From assembly GCF_037198285.1 (NCBI RefSeq), contig NZ_CP147243.1, positions 1,728,422-1,792,421 on the forward strand: a stretch of 64,000 bases of DNA, given 5' to 3'. Shown piece by piece: positions 29,687 to 41,349 of the stretch. The notes under the pieces are model-generated. The model had not been told where the DNA came from. It saw only the letters and a list, made by a program, of their open reading frames with translations, and made no database searches. How positions within the stretch are numbered: the first letter of the stretch is position 1; each line of letters starts with the position of its first letter. The stretch is from Haladaptatus sp. DJG-WS-42 (lineage in GTDB: Archaea > Halobacteriota > Halobacteria > Halobacteriales > Halococcaceae). The position numbers were made by a program, and so were the translations under genes.

Positions 29687-31509
29687 ACTGCGTCCTCCAG
29701 TTCGAGGCGCGGCGCGATGCCAAGCGCCTTCATTTCGTCAAGCAGGAGCTTGAATGCGTAACTCATCTCGATTTCGTGGATGTCCGTCTCCTCGCCACAG
29801 TTTGGACAGTAGACGCGGTGCTGGTCAACGTTCTCGACAGCACTCATCCCACAGTGACCACAGACGTAGATGAATTCCCGGTCGGATTCGTCGAGGAGGC
29901 GCTCTTTGAGCGCCATGGCCGCGCCGTGCCCGATGAGCACGTCGCGCTCCATCTCCCCGACACGAAGCCCACCTTCACGCGCACGCCCTTCGGTCGGCTG
30001 GCGCGTGAGCACCTGCACCGGCCCGCGCGAGCGCGCGTGAATCTTGTTCGAGACCATGTGGTAGAGCTTCTGGTAGAAAATCACGCCAACGAAAATCTCG
30101 GCGTCAATCTTCTCACCGGACACGCCGGAGTACATGACCTCTTTGCCCGCAGAGTTGTACCCTTGGTCGAGCAGTGCCTGTCGGATTTTCTCTTCGTTCT
30201 CGCCCGTGAAGGCCGTCCCATCAACACGGCGGCCTTCGAGCGAGCCAACCTTGCCGCCGAGCATTTCGAGAACGTGGCCCACCGTCATCCGCGACGGCAG
30301 CGCGTGCGGGTTCAACACGAGGTCGGGCACGACGCCTTCGGCCGTAAACGGCATGTCTTCCTGTGGAGCCATGTGGCCCACGACACCCTTCTGGCCGTGA
30401 CGGGATGCGAACTTGTCACCAAGCTCTGGAATCCGCTCGTCGCGAACCTTGACTTTCGAGAGTTTCGAGCCGTCTTCACCCTCCATCAGGGTGACGGTGT
30501 CGACGACACCGTTTTCGCCAGAGCGCATCGTGACGGAGGTTTCACGACGCTTCTGTGGCGAGAGACCGCCCATGTCGTCGGGTTCTTCTAAGAACCGTGG
30601 CGGACTCGTCTTACCGAGGAGCACGTCGTTTTCGGACACGACGGTCTCTGGGTTGACGAGGCCGTCTTCGTCCAGATGCGTGTAGGCTTCTTCACCGCGT
30701 GCGCCGCGCACTTCGTCGTCCGGAATCTCGAAGCGGTCTTCCTGACCACCAGGGTAGCGACGCTCTTCGCCTTCGTACGTACGGAAGAAGTGGGAGCGAC
30801 CGAGTGCGCGCTCGACGGAGTTCTTGTTCATGACGAGCGCGTCCTCGATGTTGAACCCTTCGTAGCTCATGACCGCGACGACGAAGTTCTGGGCCGCCGG
30901 GCGGTCGTCGAAGCCAATCTGTTCGGTGGTCTGCGTTTTGACCATCGAGAGCTGTGGGTAATGCAGGAGGTGCTGGCGCGTGTCAGGCCGGATGCGGTAG
31001 TTCGCCGCTGGCATCCCCAGCGACTGTTTGACCATCCCCGACCCCATCGTAATCCGCGGCGAGGCGTTGTGTTCCGGGTACGGAATCATGCCTGCACCGA
31101 TACCGAAGATGAGCTGCGGGTCAATCTCCAGATGCGTGTGGTCGTCGGTGATTTCCTCTGGATCGACCGCGACGTAAATGTCCTCTTCTTCCTCTGCGTC
31201 GATGTACTCGACGTAGCCGCGGTCGACGAGGTCGTCGAATTCGAGCTCACCGGACGAGACTTTCTCGACCTCCTCGTCTGAGACGAGCAGTTCGCCGTTT
31301 TCGACGATGAGGAGCGGACGGCGGGCACGGCCCGCGTCTGCGTTGATGATGACTTCGCGGGTCCGACCTTTCACCGAGACGTTCACCATCTCGCTGACGT
31401 CGCCGCGTCGTCGGGCCTCTCGGACCTGGTTTGCAAGCTGTTCAGGGTCGGGGTGTGTCCCAACCAAACTGCCGTTGACGTAGACTTTTGCTTCTCTTCC
31501 CTGGCTCAT
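29683..31509 (-). CDS. rpoB1: DNA-directed RNA polymerase subunit B'
   Basis: A 608-residue C-terminal half of the second-largest subunit. It carries the hybrid-binding segment [14 protein letters not shown] and the zinc ligands CGHCGMSAV and YCPNCGEE near the end. The B subunit is split between B'' and B', as expected in Halobacteria. Confidence 0.97.
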   Translation of the reverse strand: MSQGREAKVYVNGSLVGTHPDPEQLANQVREARRRGDVSEMVNVSVKGRTREVIINADAGRARRPLLIVENGELLVSDEEVEKVSSGELEFDDLVDRGYVEYIDAEEEEDIYVAVDPEEITDDHTHLEIDPQLIFGIGAGMIPYPEHNASPRITMGSGMVKQSLGMPAANYRIRPDTRQHLLHYPQLSMVKTQTTEQIGFDDRPAAQNFVVAVMSYEGFNIEDALVMNKNSVERALGRSHFFRTYEGEERRYPGGQEDRFEIPDDEVRGARGEEAYTHLDEDGLVNPETVVSENDVLLGKTSPPRFLEEPDDMGGLSPQKRRETSVTMRSGENGVVDTVTLMEGEDGSKLSKVKVRDERIPELGDKFASRHGQKGVVGHMAPQEDMPFTAEGVVPDLVLNPHALPSRMTVGHVLEMLGGKVGSLEGRRVDGTAFTGENEEKIRQALLDQGYNSAGKEVMYSGVSGEKIDAEIFVGVIFYQKLYHMVSNKIHARSRGPVQVLTRQPTEGRAREGGLRVGEMERDVLIGHGAAMALKERLLDESDREFIYVCGHCGMSAVENVDQHRVYCPNCGEETDIHEIEMSYAFKLLLDEMKALGIAPRLELEDAV

Positions 31510-31510
31510 T

Positions 31511-33070
31511 TTAGTCCGCCATTGGTTCGACGCCTTCGAGACCCGGGATGCCCTCGACTCCCATCGACGCCAATTCGCGTTTGAGTTCCTGTTCGTCCTG
31601 GATGTTCTGTGACAGCTCCATCGCCTGCGCGAAGTTCTTCACGAGCCCACAGTTCGGTCCCTCTGGGGTCTCAGAAGGACAGATGCGACCCCACTGGGTC
31701 GCGTGCAGGTCGCGAGCTTCGAAGTGTGGCTGGCTGCGCGACAGCGGCGAGCGCAGTCGGCGCAGGTGAGAGAGCACACCCATGTAGTCGGTACGGTCGA
31801 CGAGCTGGGACACCCCAGAGCGGCCGCCGACCCAGTTGCCCGTCGCAATCGGGTGTTCTAAGCGTTCGGTGAGCACGTCGGAACGGACGACGGTGTTCAC
31901 CGAGAGGTTCCGGTTACGCATGTTTGCCCGCTCGAGCTGGTACTTCACGTCGCGTGCGAGCTTGTTGAGCGCGGTCCGGAACAGGTCTTTCATCAGGTCG
32001 CCGCTGACCTTGAGCCGCTTGTTAGCGTAGTGGTCTTTGTCGTCGGAGTCACGGCGGTGCAGCGCGAGTTCGAAACACGCCTCGGCCATGCGACAGAGGT
32101 AGTACGCTTTGTTGATGCGGACTTCTTCTTCATCGACGCCTTCCTCGTGGAGGTGCGGGAGGAGGTAGCGGTCGATGACGTAGTTGGCCCGCTTCAGCTG
32201 GTAGTTCTTACCCTGACCGCTGGCGACGCGCTTGCCGAGCGTCTCGATGGCTTCCTCGGTCGTCTGGACCTCGGCGGCTTCGAGATTTTCGAGCATGAAC
32301 TTCACGACCTCCGGGTCTTCGGAGACACGGTGCACGATTTCTTCGTCGGATTCCAGTCCAAGCGCGCGGACGAGCGTGACGAAACTCACGCTGCCCGAGA
32401 CGGATGGGAACGAGACTTCGAGGAGGCCTTCACGATTCCGTTCACAGAGCACGAGCGCGCGGTAGCCGCGGCGCTGGCTGAACGTTTTTGCCACCTGAAT
32501 CTCGTCGCCGTACTTCGTGTCGTACTCGGCGAGAATCTTGTTCGGTGCGAGGTCTTCGCTGGTCATGAGCACGCGCTCTGACCCGTTTACGATGAAGTAG
32601 CCACCGGGGTCTGCGGGGTCTTCACCGATTTCGACGAGTTCGTCGTGGTTGAAGCCGTTCAGGTTGCATTTAGAAGAGCCAACCATGATTGGCATGCGGC
32701 CGACTTTCGTCTCGGCCTGGTCGACGACTCGTTCTTCTTCTTCCTCGCCGCCTTTGATGATGGACATTTCCATGAACACCGGGGCGGCGTAGGTGATGTT
32801 GCGCAGACGGGCTTCCTGTGGGTACAGGAGTTCCTCACTGCCGTCGGCTTCGCGTACACGCGGGGTGACCACGCGGACGTTGCCGAGCTCGACGTACACC
32901 GGCTCTTCGCCCTCTTTGTCGCCGATGTCCGTCTCGATGGTCGCCTTCTCGTCGACGACTTCCTGCATCCCGCGTTCTAAGAACGCGTTGAACGAGCGGA
33001 AGTGGTGTTCTGCGAGTCGTTCCCTCGAAAAGTACTGTCTTGAAATTGCGCGTCTATCGTCCGTATTCAT
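31511..33070 (-). CDS. rpoB2: DNA-directed RNA polymerase subunit B''
   Basis: A 519-residue N-terminal half of the second-largest subunit. It ends in the conserved [19 protein letters not shown] segment followed by a short acidic tail. It begins at the stop of rpoH, sharing one base, and is separated from rpoB1 by a single base. Confidence 0.97.
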   Translation of the reverse strand: MNTDDRRAISRQYFSRERLAEHHFRSFNAFLERGMQEVVDEKATIETDIGDKEGEEPVYVELGNVRVVTPRVREADGSEELLYPQEARLRNITYAAPVFMEMSIIKGGEEEEERVVDQAETKVGRMPIMVGSSKCNLNGFNHDELVEIGEDPADPGGYFIVNGSERVLMTSEDLAPNKILAEYDTKYGDEIQVAKTFSQRRGYRALVLCERNREGLLEVSFPSVSGSVSFVTLVRALGLESDEEIVHRVSEDPEVVKFMLENLEAAEVQTTEEAIETLGKRVASGQGKNYQLKRANYVIDRYLLPHLHEEGVDEEEVRINKAYYLCRMAEACFELALHRRDSDDKDHYANKRLKVSGDLMKDLFRTALNKLARDVKYQLERANMRNRNLSVNTVVRSDVLTERLEHPIATGNWVGGRSGVSQLVDRTDYMGVLSHLRRLRSPLSRSQPHFEARDLHATQWGRICPSETPEGPNCGLVKNFAQAMELSQNIQDEQELKRELASMGVEGIPGLEGVEPMAD

Positions 33071-33297
33071 TATTCCACCACAAGGCGGTATACGACCGCC
33101 GTCTCAGTTGTTCGGGAGTTTCGCACGATTTTGATGACGTCACCCACTTCCGCCTCGTCCGGGAGTGCGGGGTCGGTGCGTTTGATTTTTGGAAGGTCGG
33201 TGCGTTTGATGTCGTATTCTTCCAGAACCTCCTCGACTGACTCGTCGTCAAGCACGAGATGGTCCGGGACAAGTTTGTGTTGGCTTACGTCTACCAT
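33070..33297 (-). CDS. rpoH: DNA-directed RNA polymerase subunit H
   Basis: A 75-residue subunit homologous to the C terminus of eukaryotic Rpb5, with the signature [12 protein letters not shown]. It is the first gene of the RNA-polymerase operon. The 209 bp upstream, up to tRNA-Asp, would contain the operon promoter. Confidence 0.95.
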   Translation of the reverse strand: MVDVSQHKLVPDHLVLDDESVEEVLEEYDIKRTDLPKIKRTDPALPDEAEVGDVIKIVRNSRTTETAVVYRLVVE

Positions 33298-33460
33298 GTT
33301 TGCCTCTGGCCAGTGGGAGAAGCGGCTCTCACGAGATACTACAGGCCAGTACTGTCGCGTTCCATTTAAGGGTTGTTAACCTCGTCTACGGGCGTGCACG
33401 CGTGCCACGCCCGCGAGGAGTGCGAGCCATACGGTACCACCCGCCGTCGTCCACCGATTT

Positions 33461-33473
33461 GAAAAGCCTTAAG
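33461..33473 (+). promoter_or_regulatory. Candidate tRNA-Asp promoter (first copy)
   Basis: GAAAAGCCTTAAG is an A-rich BRE-like stretch followed by the TATA-like CTTAAG, ending 33 bases before the mature tRNA. A matching AAGCCTTAAG lies at 34014-34023 before the second copy, again 33 bases ahead. Confidence 0.4.
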
Positions 33474-33506
33474 CCTAACACCCCGTTACGATTAGTTGCG
33501 TCACCC

Positions 33507-33579
33507 GCCCGGGTGGTGTAGTGGCCTATCATACAACCCTGTCACGGTTGTGACCCGGGTTCAAATCCCGGCTCGGGCG
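33507..33579 (+). tRNA. tRNA-Asp (GTC), first copy
   Basis: Seventy-three bases. The acceptor GCCCGGG pairs with CTCGGGC (one G-U). The anticodon loop CTGTCAC carries anticodon GTC. The T-arm GTTCAAATC is intact. The discriminator is G, the aspartate identity base. A T-run follows. Confidence 0.95.
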
Positions 33580-33586
33580 TTTTCTA

Positions 33587-33641
33587 CAGAACCCAACCGT
33601 CGAGCAGCGCGGCTTGTCGCGCTGCAACCAGCTGGGTTCTG
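33587..33641 (+). repeat. Long imperfect hairpin after tRNA-Asp (first copy)
   Basis: The outer stem CAGAACCCA/TGGGTTCTG encloses an inner stem CAGCGCG/CGCGCTG. It begins eight bases after the tRNA and is repeated at 34137-34191 without a visible change. It could be a processing signal, terminator or transposable remnant. Confidence 0.55.
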
Positions 33642-34056
33642 GTGTAACGACCACTGAGGGATTTGAAGCAGGGAGCGAGAGGTGAGCGAAGGGAACGGGA
33701 GCGACCGTGGTTCAAACTCCGATGCGGCGAAGCCGCATCGTGGCTCGCAAATCCGAAGGATTTGCTCACTCCCGGCTCGGGCGCTTTTTCCAAGGAACTA
33801 CCCGACGAGCACTGCGGAGCGTGTGCTCGTACTCTCGTGAGTAGTAAACCGACCACAGAGGGATTTGAACGTTCGAGCGAACGGCGTGAGCGAGAGAAGT
33901 TCAAATCCAGATACTGTTCTGGTACGGCTCGGGCGCTATTTCCAAACTTCAACTACCGAGCAGCGCGTCGTGTGTGTTCAACACCTCCCGACTGACCATC
34001 ATCCCAAGCTAGTAAGCCTTAAGACCCACACCCCGTTACGGGTAATTGCGTCACCC
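33642..34056 (+). repeat. Decayed tRNA-Asp tails with palindromes, first block
   Basis: Two broken copies of the tRNA 3' end are recognisable by GGCTCGGGCG followed by a T-rich stretch, at 33774-33783 and 33926-33935. In the first, the T-loop TTCAAA is separated from TCCCGGCTCGGGCG by two perfect palindromes, GATGCGGC-GAA-GCCGCATC (33721-33739) and GCAAATCC-GAA-GGATTTGC (33747-33765). In the second, TTCAAATCC is followed by a 17-base insert. No gene is seen. Confidence 0.6.
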
Positions 34057-34129
34057 GCCCGGGTGGTGTAGTGGCCTATCATACAACCCTGTCACGGTTG
34101 TGACCCGGGTTCAAATCCCGGCTCGGGCG
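34057..34129 (+). tRNA. tRNA-Asp (GTC), second copy
   Basis: Identical over its mature length to the copy exactly 550 bases upstream, with the same anticodon GTC and discriminator G. The upstream ten bases, the T-run and the following hairpin are also duplicated, which points to a recent unit duplication. Confidence 0.95.
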
Positions 34130-34136
34130 TTTTCTA

Positions 34137-34191
34137 CAGAACCCAACCGTCGAGCAGCGCGGCTTGTCGCGCTGCAACCAGCTGGGTTCTG
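34137..34191 (+). repeat. Long imperfect hairpin after tRNA-Asp (second copy)
   Basis: The same structure as the one at 33587-33641: outer stem CAGAACCCA/TGGGTTCTG and inner stem CAGCGCG/CGCGCTG. Confidence 0.55.
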
Positions 34192-34441
34192 GTGAAACGA
34201 CAACAAGGGATTTGAAACAGGGAGCGGGAGGTGAGCGAAGCGAACGCCTTCAGACCGCATTGCGATCTGACGAGCCACGAAACTCGCAGCGTTATTTTCG
34301 GACGGGAGCGACTGTGGTTCAAACTCCGATGCGGCTTTTGCCGCATCGTGGTTCGCGAATCCCCCGGATTCGCGCACTCCCGGCGAACGAGTTTGCCGAC
34401 CTTCGTGGAAACTTCGTTTCCACTCAGTCCCGGCTCGGGCG
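34192..34441 (+). repeat. Decayed tRNA-Asp tail with palindromes, second block
   Basis: A third broken 3' end finishes at GGCTCGGGCG (34432-34441). Its T-loop TTCAAA (near 34320) is split from TCCCGGCTCGGGCG by a run of palindromes: GATGCGGC-TTTT-GCCGCATC (34328-34347), CGCGAATCC-CCC-GGATTCGCG (34354-34374), an imperfect one at 34381-34398, and GTGGAAAC-TTC-GTTTCCAC (34405-34423). Confidence 0.6.
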
Positions 34442-34877
34442 CTTTTTCCAAGGAACAACATGGCGAGTGAGGCGTCTGGCTGTCGAACCTGCTGACCTGA
34501 CCAGTTCTCGGGAGCATCGGCGGTGACTCTCGCAACAGGTTGTCAGTTCATTCAGTTTCGTGTCATACCACCTCTATTAGCTCGGGAACTCTCGAACACC
34601 ACCACGAATCGACGCGATTCACGCTTGCGGGCGCGCATCGAACTCTCTCACGAATCGCCACAGATTCGCCGGATATTATCTAATTCAGACATTGTGTTTG
34701 ATTAGTTCCACTTCTTTCAATGCCTTAGTAAACGGCTTGGATATTCATGCCAAGGGGATATGCCCGCTCGCAAGAATCCAGTATATGGTGCGGTCGAGCC
34801 ATGCCCGGACTCGATACGTGCCTCTGACAACTTTCGACCAGCCCACACCTGCCCGGTTGTGGCTGGCCATCTCTCTT
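34442..34877. other. Intergenic region without a recognised gene
   Basis: About 430 bases between the tRNA-Asp debris and the HerA-like gene. It is less GC-rich than its surroundings. I see no protein-like frame, tRNA or clear repeat, although CGAATCGACGCGATTCAC near 34610 is palindrome-like. Confidence 0.4.
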
Positions 34878-35906
34878 TCAGTGGCTGTTCACCCGAGGAG
34901 TCTCACCGCCATGGGGGGTTTCCCGGAGCCGAATCTGCACCGCGTGCGTGCGCTCTGTGACATCATCTATGACGAGCGCTTCGCCCGGTGCGGTCGGCAT
35001 CCGACTGGCGAACGAACCGTCGAGATATGTCGGGCGTGCGGCAGCAAGCGCCGCCCGGTCTGCTTCATTCGTCACCCGATGTACCACCAGTACGTCTGCT
35101 TGCGAGTGGGCAACCGGCGGGAGTGCGCCCGGGCGCTGGGTCGCCGCGATGAGACTCACGCCGGGTTGTCGCCCGCGCGTCAGCAGCGTGCGAAGTGACG
35201 ACCCGGCCACGCCGTCAAAAAACACGTGCGCTTCGTCTACGAGCAGCCACGGGAGTCGCTCGATTGTTCCATCGAGGCGCGCACGATAGAGCGCCGCTGC
35301 AACCGCTCGACACACCGCGTTCATTGGCGCGTCGGCCAGCCCGGAACAGTCGAGGATAGTCACGCCGTCAGAACACAGCTGCGCTGCGGTGAGGCCATCA
35401 CCACTGAAAACGCCCCACTCGCGTGCGAGTGCGAGGTGATTGCTCCCCGCCCGTCGCGTCGCGTCATCCACGACCGCTGTTTCGATGAACGCTGCCATCG
35501 CGTCGAGACTCGCTGTCGCGCTTGCGGCCTGCCAGAGCAGACTTCCGACGGCTCCAGCCGGGTCGAGACCGAACAGTTCACACCACGACTGCGGAGCGAG
35601 TACATCCGCGGAAATCGTCGGGGTGGATTCGACTGTGGCCGCGATGTTTGCGTCCTCCGCGGCCAGCGTGGTGAACGCGCCCATCGGGTCGATGATGACC
35701 GGTGCAATGCCCTCACACTGTGCCAACTCCTCTGCGAGGACCCCAAGGGTGTAGGACTTTCCCGACCCGCGTTTGCCGACGACGAGCGCGGCGTGCGGTC
35801 GGTTTACATCGAGACCAACCGCCCCACCACAGCTCCCGTCGCACGCCCGAAAGTGTCCCAGGTTCGCAACCGGCCCGTCGTTGTCTCGCTGTCCGAGCAC
35901 GTCCAT
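34878..35906 (-). CDS. HerA/VirB4-like ATP-binding protein
   Basis: A 342-residue P-loop ATPase. Walker A GKRGSGKS is at residues 44-51. Walker B LLVDEAHVFF and the following LIAATQRPG are typical of the HerA-FtsK family of DNA- or protein-translocating ATPases. It is shorter than HerA proper and has no HAS barrel. No NurA nuclease gene is beside it, so a role in end resection is not supported. It is divergent from a small membrane-anchored protein, with 75 bp between. Confidence 0.78.
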   Translation of the reverse strand: MDVLGQRDNDGPVANLGHFRACDGSCGGAVGLDVNRPHAALVVGKRGSGKSYTLGVLAEELAQCEGIAPVIIDPMGAFTTLAAEDANIAATVESTPTISADVLAPQSWCELFGLDPAGAVGSLLWQAASATASLDAMAAFIETAVVDDATRRAGSNHLALAREWGVFSGDGLTAAQLCSDGVTILDCSGLADAPMNAVCRAVAAALYRARLDGTIERLPWLLVDEAHVFFDGVAGSSLRTLLTRGRQPGVSLIAATQRPGALPPVAHSQADVLVVHRVTNEADRAALAAARPTYLDGSFASRMPTAPGEALVIDDVTERTHAVQIRLRETPHGGETPRVNSH

Positions 35907-35981
35907 GCGCCCTCTCCCCGCGGCTTCGCATTTGAACCCTTGGCCGAGCGTTTATCAGTGAAGCCGGAACCAGCACGGGAT

Positions 35982-36431
35982 ATGTCCGCACTCGCCCGAC
36001 TGTTCGCAGACGACCGCGCCATCGAAGGCCTCCCGATTCGCCTCGTCATCGCCCTCGTCGTTGGCGTGGCGAGCCTCAGCGTGATGATGAACATGCTCTC
36101 TGGGGTGCAGGGACTCGCCGTCTCGGAACTCGACGTGCGCCCTCAACCGGAGGTCGTGAGTCCAGGCTCCCAAGATATAACACTCGACGTGGTCGATGCA
36201 GACGGCACCACCGTCTCGAACGCGACCGTGGTCGTCCGCAGCGCCACCGCTTCCATCGACGGCGTCAAAACGGTGCGCACAGACGCTTCCGGACAAGCAA
36301 CCATCTCACTCAACCCGCAACTCGGGGCCAATCGAGACACTGGCACACTCACACTTTCGGTCAAACCGCCCGCTGGCAGTTCGTTCGTCGACCGCAGAGA
36401 AAATACCGTGATTCTGGTGGTGCGCGACTAG
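35982..36431 (+). CDS. Membrane-anchored carboxypeptidase-regulatory-like protein
   Basis: A 149-residue protein. One membrane helix lies at about residues 20-42. An Ig-like beta domain follows (VVDADGTTVSNATVVVRS and VRTDASGQATISL), the pattern of carboxypeptidase regulatory-like domains. It probably faces outside. Similar one-helix proteins (DUF7382 type) are common in haloarchaea; function is unknown. Confidence 0.7.
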   Translation: MSALARLFADDRAIEGLPIRLVIALVVGVASLSVMMNMLSGVQGLAVSELDVRPQPEVVSPGSQDITLDVVDADGTTVSNATVVVRSATASIDGVKTVRTDASGQATISLNPQLGANRDTGTLTLSVKPPAGSSFVDRRENTVILVVRD

Positions 36432-36433
36432 CG

Positions 36434-37165
36434 CTAGTCCCAGTCAATCCACTCGTGTTCCCAGCCGTGGCGTGACTCTGACTCGCGCACCATGTGCTCG
36501 TAGTCTTCGCGCGTGGTGCGATTTCGTTCGAGCGTACCCGCCTGCTCACCATCAACCAACAACGGTCGGAACAGGACAGTTCCACAGCGTTCGACCACCT
36601 CACTGGCTTCGAAGGCAACCAATGTTTGCTCTCCCACACCGAGTGGCATCACGAGCCGTCCGCCGGGGGCAAGTTGGTCACGCAGTGCTCGCGGAGGTCG
36701 AACGGCCGCGGCTTCGACCAGAATCTTGTCGTAGGGGGCGTACGCCGGGAGGCCGTGTGCGCCGTCGCCTTGGTCTACGTAGACAGTTTCGTAGCCCGCT
36801 TCCGCGAGACACCCGCGTGCGTCGTAGACGAGTTGTCGTGAGATGTCCACCGCGTGGACGTTTTCGGGACCGACGATTTCTGCGAGCACGGCCGCCGTGT
36901 AGCCGATTCCGGCACCCACGATGAGCACTGTGTCGTCTTTCTGTGGGCAGAGCGCCTCGATAAGTCGGCCAACGGTGCTCGGTGCGAGAATGGTCGTTCC
37001 GCGGTGGTCGAACGCTTGGTCTATGTATGCACCGCGTGCGTCATCGATGAAACAGTGGCGGGGAACCGTGCGCATCGCGATGCTAACCGCCTCGCTCTCA
37101 ACGCATCGTTTACTCTCGTGTTCGAGGCTCGCGACCATGTCGTCGCGGAGCACCGCGAGGTCCAT
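36434..37165 (-). CDS. pcm: Protein-L-isoaspartate O-methyltransferase-like protein
   Basis: A 243-residue SAM-dependent methyltransferase. Motif I VLIVGAGIGYTAAVLAEI is at about residue 80, preceded by GTTILAPSTVGRLIEAL, close to the PCMT active-site segment. The family repairs isoaspartyl residues in aged proteins. The haloarchaeal form replaces the usual ISQPYMVA-type stretch by ILAPSTV, so its substrate could differ. It is convergent with the upstream membrane gene, two bases apart. Confidence 0.8.
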   Translation of the reverse strand: MDLAVLRDDMVASLEHESKRCVESEAVSIAMRTVPRHCFIDDARGAYIDQAFDHRGTTILAPSTVGRLIEALCPQKDDTVLIVGAGIGYTAAVLAEIVGPENVHAVDISRQLVYDARGCLAEAGYETVYVDQGDGAHGLPAYAPYDKILVEAAAVRPPRALRDQLAPGGRLVMPLGVGEQTLVAFEASEVVERCGTVLFRPLLVDGEQAGTLERNRTTREDYEHMVRESESRHGWEHEWIDWD

Positions 37166-37187
37166 ATTTCAGAACAGTGCGCCACAA

Positions 37188-38126
37188 CTAATCAATGGCG
37201 CGCCTGCCGCCAACGAGTTGAACGTCCGTTCCGGGGATGGATTCGACGCGAAGTTGCTTGAAACTAGCCACGGATAACCACTCTCGAAATTGACTTTCTG
37301 TGTACGTATCGCCATGCGCGCTCTGGGCGAGCATGTGTGCGCCGACCAGTGCGGCGTTCGGCGCGCGGCCACGCACAAAGTCAGTGAGCACGAGCGACCC
37401 GCCCGTATCGAGCGCGTTTGCTGCGTGCTTGACGAACGATTGCACGGCTTCGGGGCCGTGCCAGTGGGCGACACCACCGGCGAAGATGAGGTCGTAGGTT
37501 CCGGAAATCGGGTCGCCGAACGCACCCTCCGCAAACGACACGTCTTCGTGGCGCAACTGCGGGCGGTCGCGCTCGATGACTGCTGGCGTGTCGCGGAGCG
37601 TCACGTCGTAGCCTCTGCGGGCGAATTCGAGCGCGTAGGGTCCCGCGCCACCGCCTACGTCGAGGACGCGCGTGCCGCCGTCGTGGAAGTGAACGGCGGC
37701 AGTCACGAGTGCCCGCACCGTCGCCTCGTCCATTGCAGCGTGTGCCCCAAGTTTGTTCACCGTCCACTCTGGCGGTTCGGGCGTCTGTTCTCCGGTTTCC
37801 ATCGCGTCTGGAAGCGCCACCCAGCGGTCGAGCGCATCGAGTTCGTGTGAAAGACGGCCGATCGAGTTCAGGTCAGTTTTCGCGAAAAAGCCGAGTGCGC
37901 GGTTCGTCGGTTCGTACTCCTCGCCCAGCTGTTTGAGAAAGCCGCGCTCAGAGAGTGCTTCAAGGGTGATGCGCGCAGCGCGCTCGGTCACGTTCGCTTC
38001 GCGAGCGACGGTTTCCGGCGTCCCGGCTTTCGTCATCACGGCGTCGAGAATTCCCGATTTGCGGGCGGCCCAGAGGACGAGCAGTTCACGAAATTCTTCG
38101 TGGCGACTGGCGTCTCGTGTGGGCAT
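37188..38126 (-). CDS. SAM-dependent methyltransferase with winged-helix N terminus
   Basis: A 312-residue protein resembling the small-molecule O-methyltransferase family. A winged-helix dimerisation domain comes first (TERAARITLEALSERGFLKQ, about residues 47-66). Then comes SAM motif I VLDVGGGAGPYALEFARRGY near residue 145, and motif DLIFAGGVAHWHG. The substrate is unknown. It lies 22 bp upstream of pcm in the same direction. Confidence 0.8.
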   Translation of the reverse strand: MPTRDASRHEEFRELLVLWAARKSGILDAVMTKAGTPETVAREANVTERAARITLEALSERGFLKQLGEEYEPTNRALGFFAKTDLNSIGRLSHELDALDRWVALPDAMETGEQTPEPPEWTVNKLGAHAAMDEATVRALVTAAVHFHDGGTRVLDVGGGAGPYALEFARRGYDVTLRDTPAVIERDRPQLRHEDVSFAEGAFGDPISGTYDLIFAGGVAHWHGPEAVQSFVKHAANALDTGGSLVLTDFVRGRAPNAALVGAHMLAQSAHGDTYTESQFREWLSVASFKQLRVESIPGTDVQLVGGRRAID

Positions 38127-38320
38127 CAGACAGCCTCCATCATACGTGGGCCAACGAGACCACCAGTAAAAAGCGCGGTATATCCGTCGTCGAGTGGTGG
38201 AGTCGACGGGTCACTCAGGCGGTTGGGGAAGTAAATTGTGCCTACACTTCCGTCTGTGACTGCCTTCTCCGCCAACTTTTTTCGCCCGTCGCCCGAAGTG
38301 ATTGATACATACTGATTCAG

Positions 38321-40563
<2,243 letters not shown>

Positions 40564-40641
40564 ACCCACTGCTCTCTTCTTTCTTTTTGCTGTCGAACGC
40601 ACCGCACGACACCGCGAAAACGTTGAAAAACGGAGACAGCG

Positions 40642-41295
40642 TTACCAGGCGGACCAGGCGGTCGAACTCTCGTCGCGGACGTAGAGGCGTTTGATGTCTT
40701 TCGCGTTTGCCGTGTCGCCGCCGAAGTCGAACTGCTCGCGGTCGTAACCCTCTGCGTCGTCGCGAATCATGATGCCCTCGACGGTGAACTCCTCGCCGTC
40801 TAGCTCTTCTTTGCGACCAACGGTGAACTCGTAGTCGCCGGGCACCTGAATCTTCAGGCTCTTGGTCTCGTCACGCCGGCCGTCGTTCGGGTGCATCGTG
40901 ACGTTCACGCTGATGTTGTCCACCGCGCGCGTCCAGAACGTTTTGATGTCCTTGATTTCTGCTTCCTCGACGCGCTGACCGCCGTCGAGTTCGATGCTCG
41001 TGATGCGGACGGTGAGGATAGCCTCGTCGGTTTCGACGATGAACTCCTCGCCCACCGCGCTCTTCTCGGCTGGTGGGGCGCTGACGGTTGCTTTGAACGA
41101 GTCGCCGTCCTGTGAGACGACCACCATCTTCTCGATGGTGGATTCGGTTTCGATAGTTGTCTTGTGGACGTGGTCACACTCGGTACAGCGGACGGTAACC
41201 TGTCCGCTGCCGGGCTTTAGCACCTCGTGGACGGTTTCGAGCGTCGGCGAACACGAAGGGCAGACCACGGCCACGCGGTCTGAATGGGTACTCAT
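40642..41295 (-). CDS. HVO_0476-family zinc-finger protein
   Basis: A 217-residue protein with an N-terminal zinc ribbon, CPSC near residue 11 and CTEC near residue 34. A beta-rich domain follows (VGEEFIVETDEAILTVRITS) in a pattern found widely in haloarchaea. The function is unknown. I start at MSTHSDRV, as the further upstream codon is only TTG. Confidence 0.8.
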   Translation of the reverse strand: MSTHSDRVAVVCPSCSPTLETVHEVLKPGSGQVTVRCTECDHVHKTTIETESTIEKMVVVSQDGDSFKATVSAPPAEKSAVGEEFIVETDEAILTVRITSIELDGGQRVEEAEIKDIKTFWTRAVDNISVNVTMHPNDGRRDETKSLKIQVPGDYEFTVGRKEELDGEEFTVEGIMIRDDAEGYDREQFDFGGDTANAKDIKRLYVRDESSTAWSAW

Positions 41296-41349
41296 GGGCA
41301 ATTCTAACCGTCCGAGCCTAAAAGTGCATGGCGATTCTCGACAGCCCGC

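Noticed and set aside
33642-34441. Repeated palindromes as a CRISPR array
   Set aside because: Repeats are not uniform, spacers are irregular, stems differ in sequence, and no cas genes are present. The units are tRNA-end fragments and hairpins.
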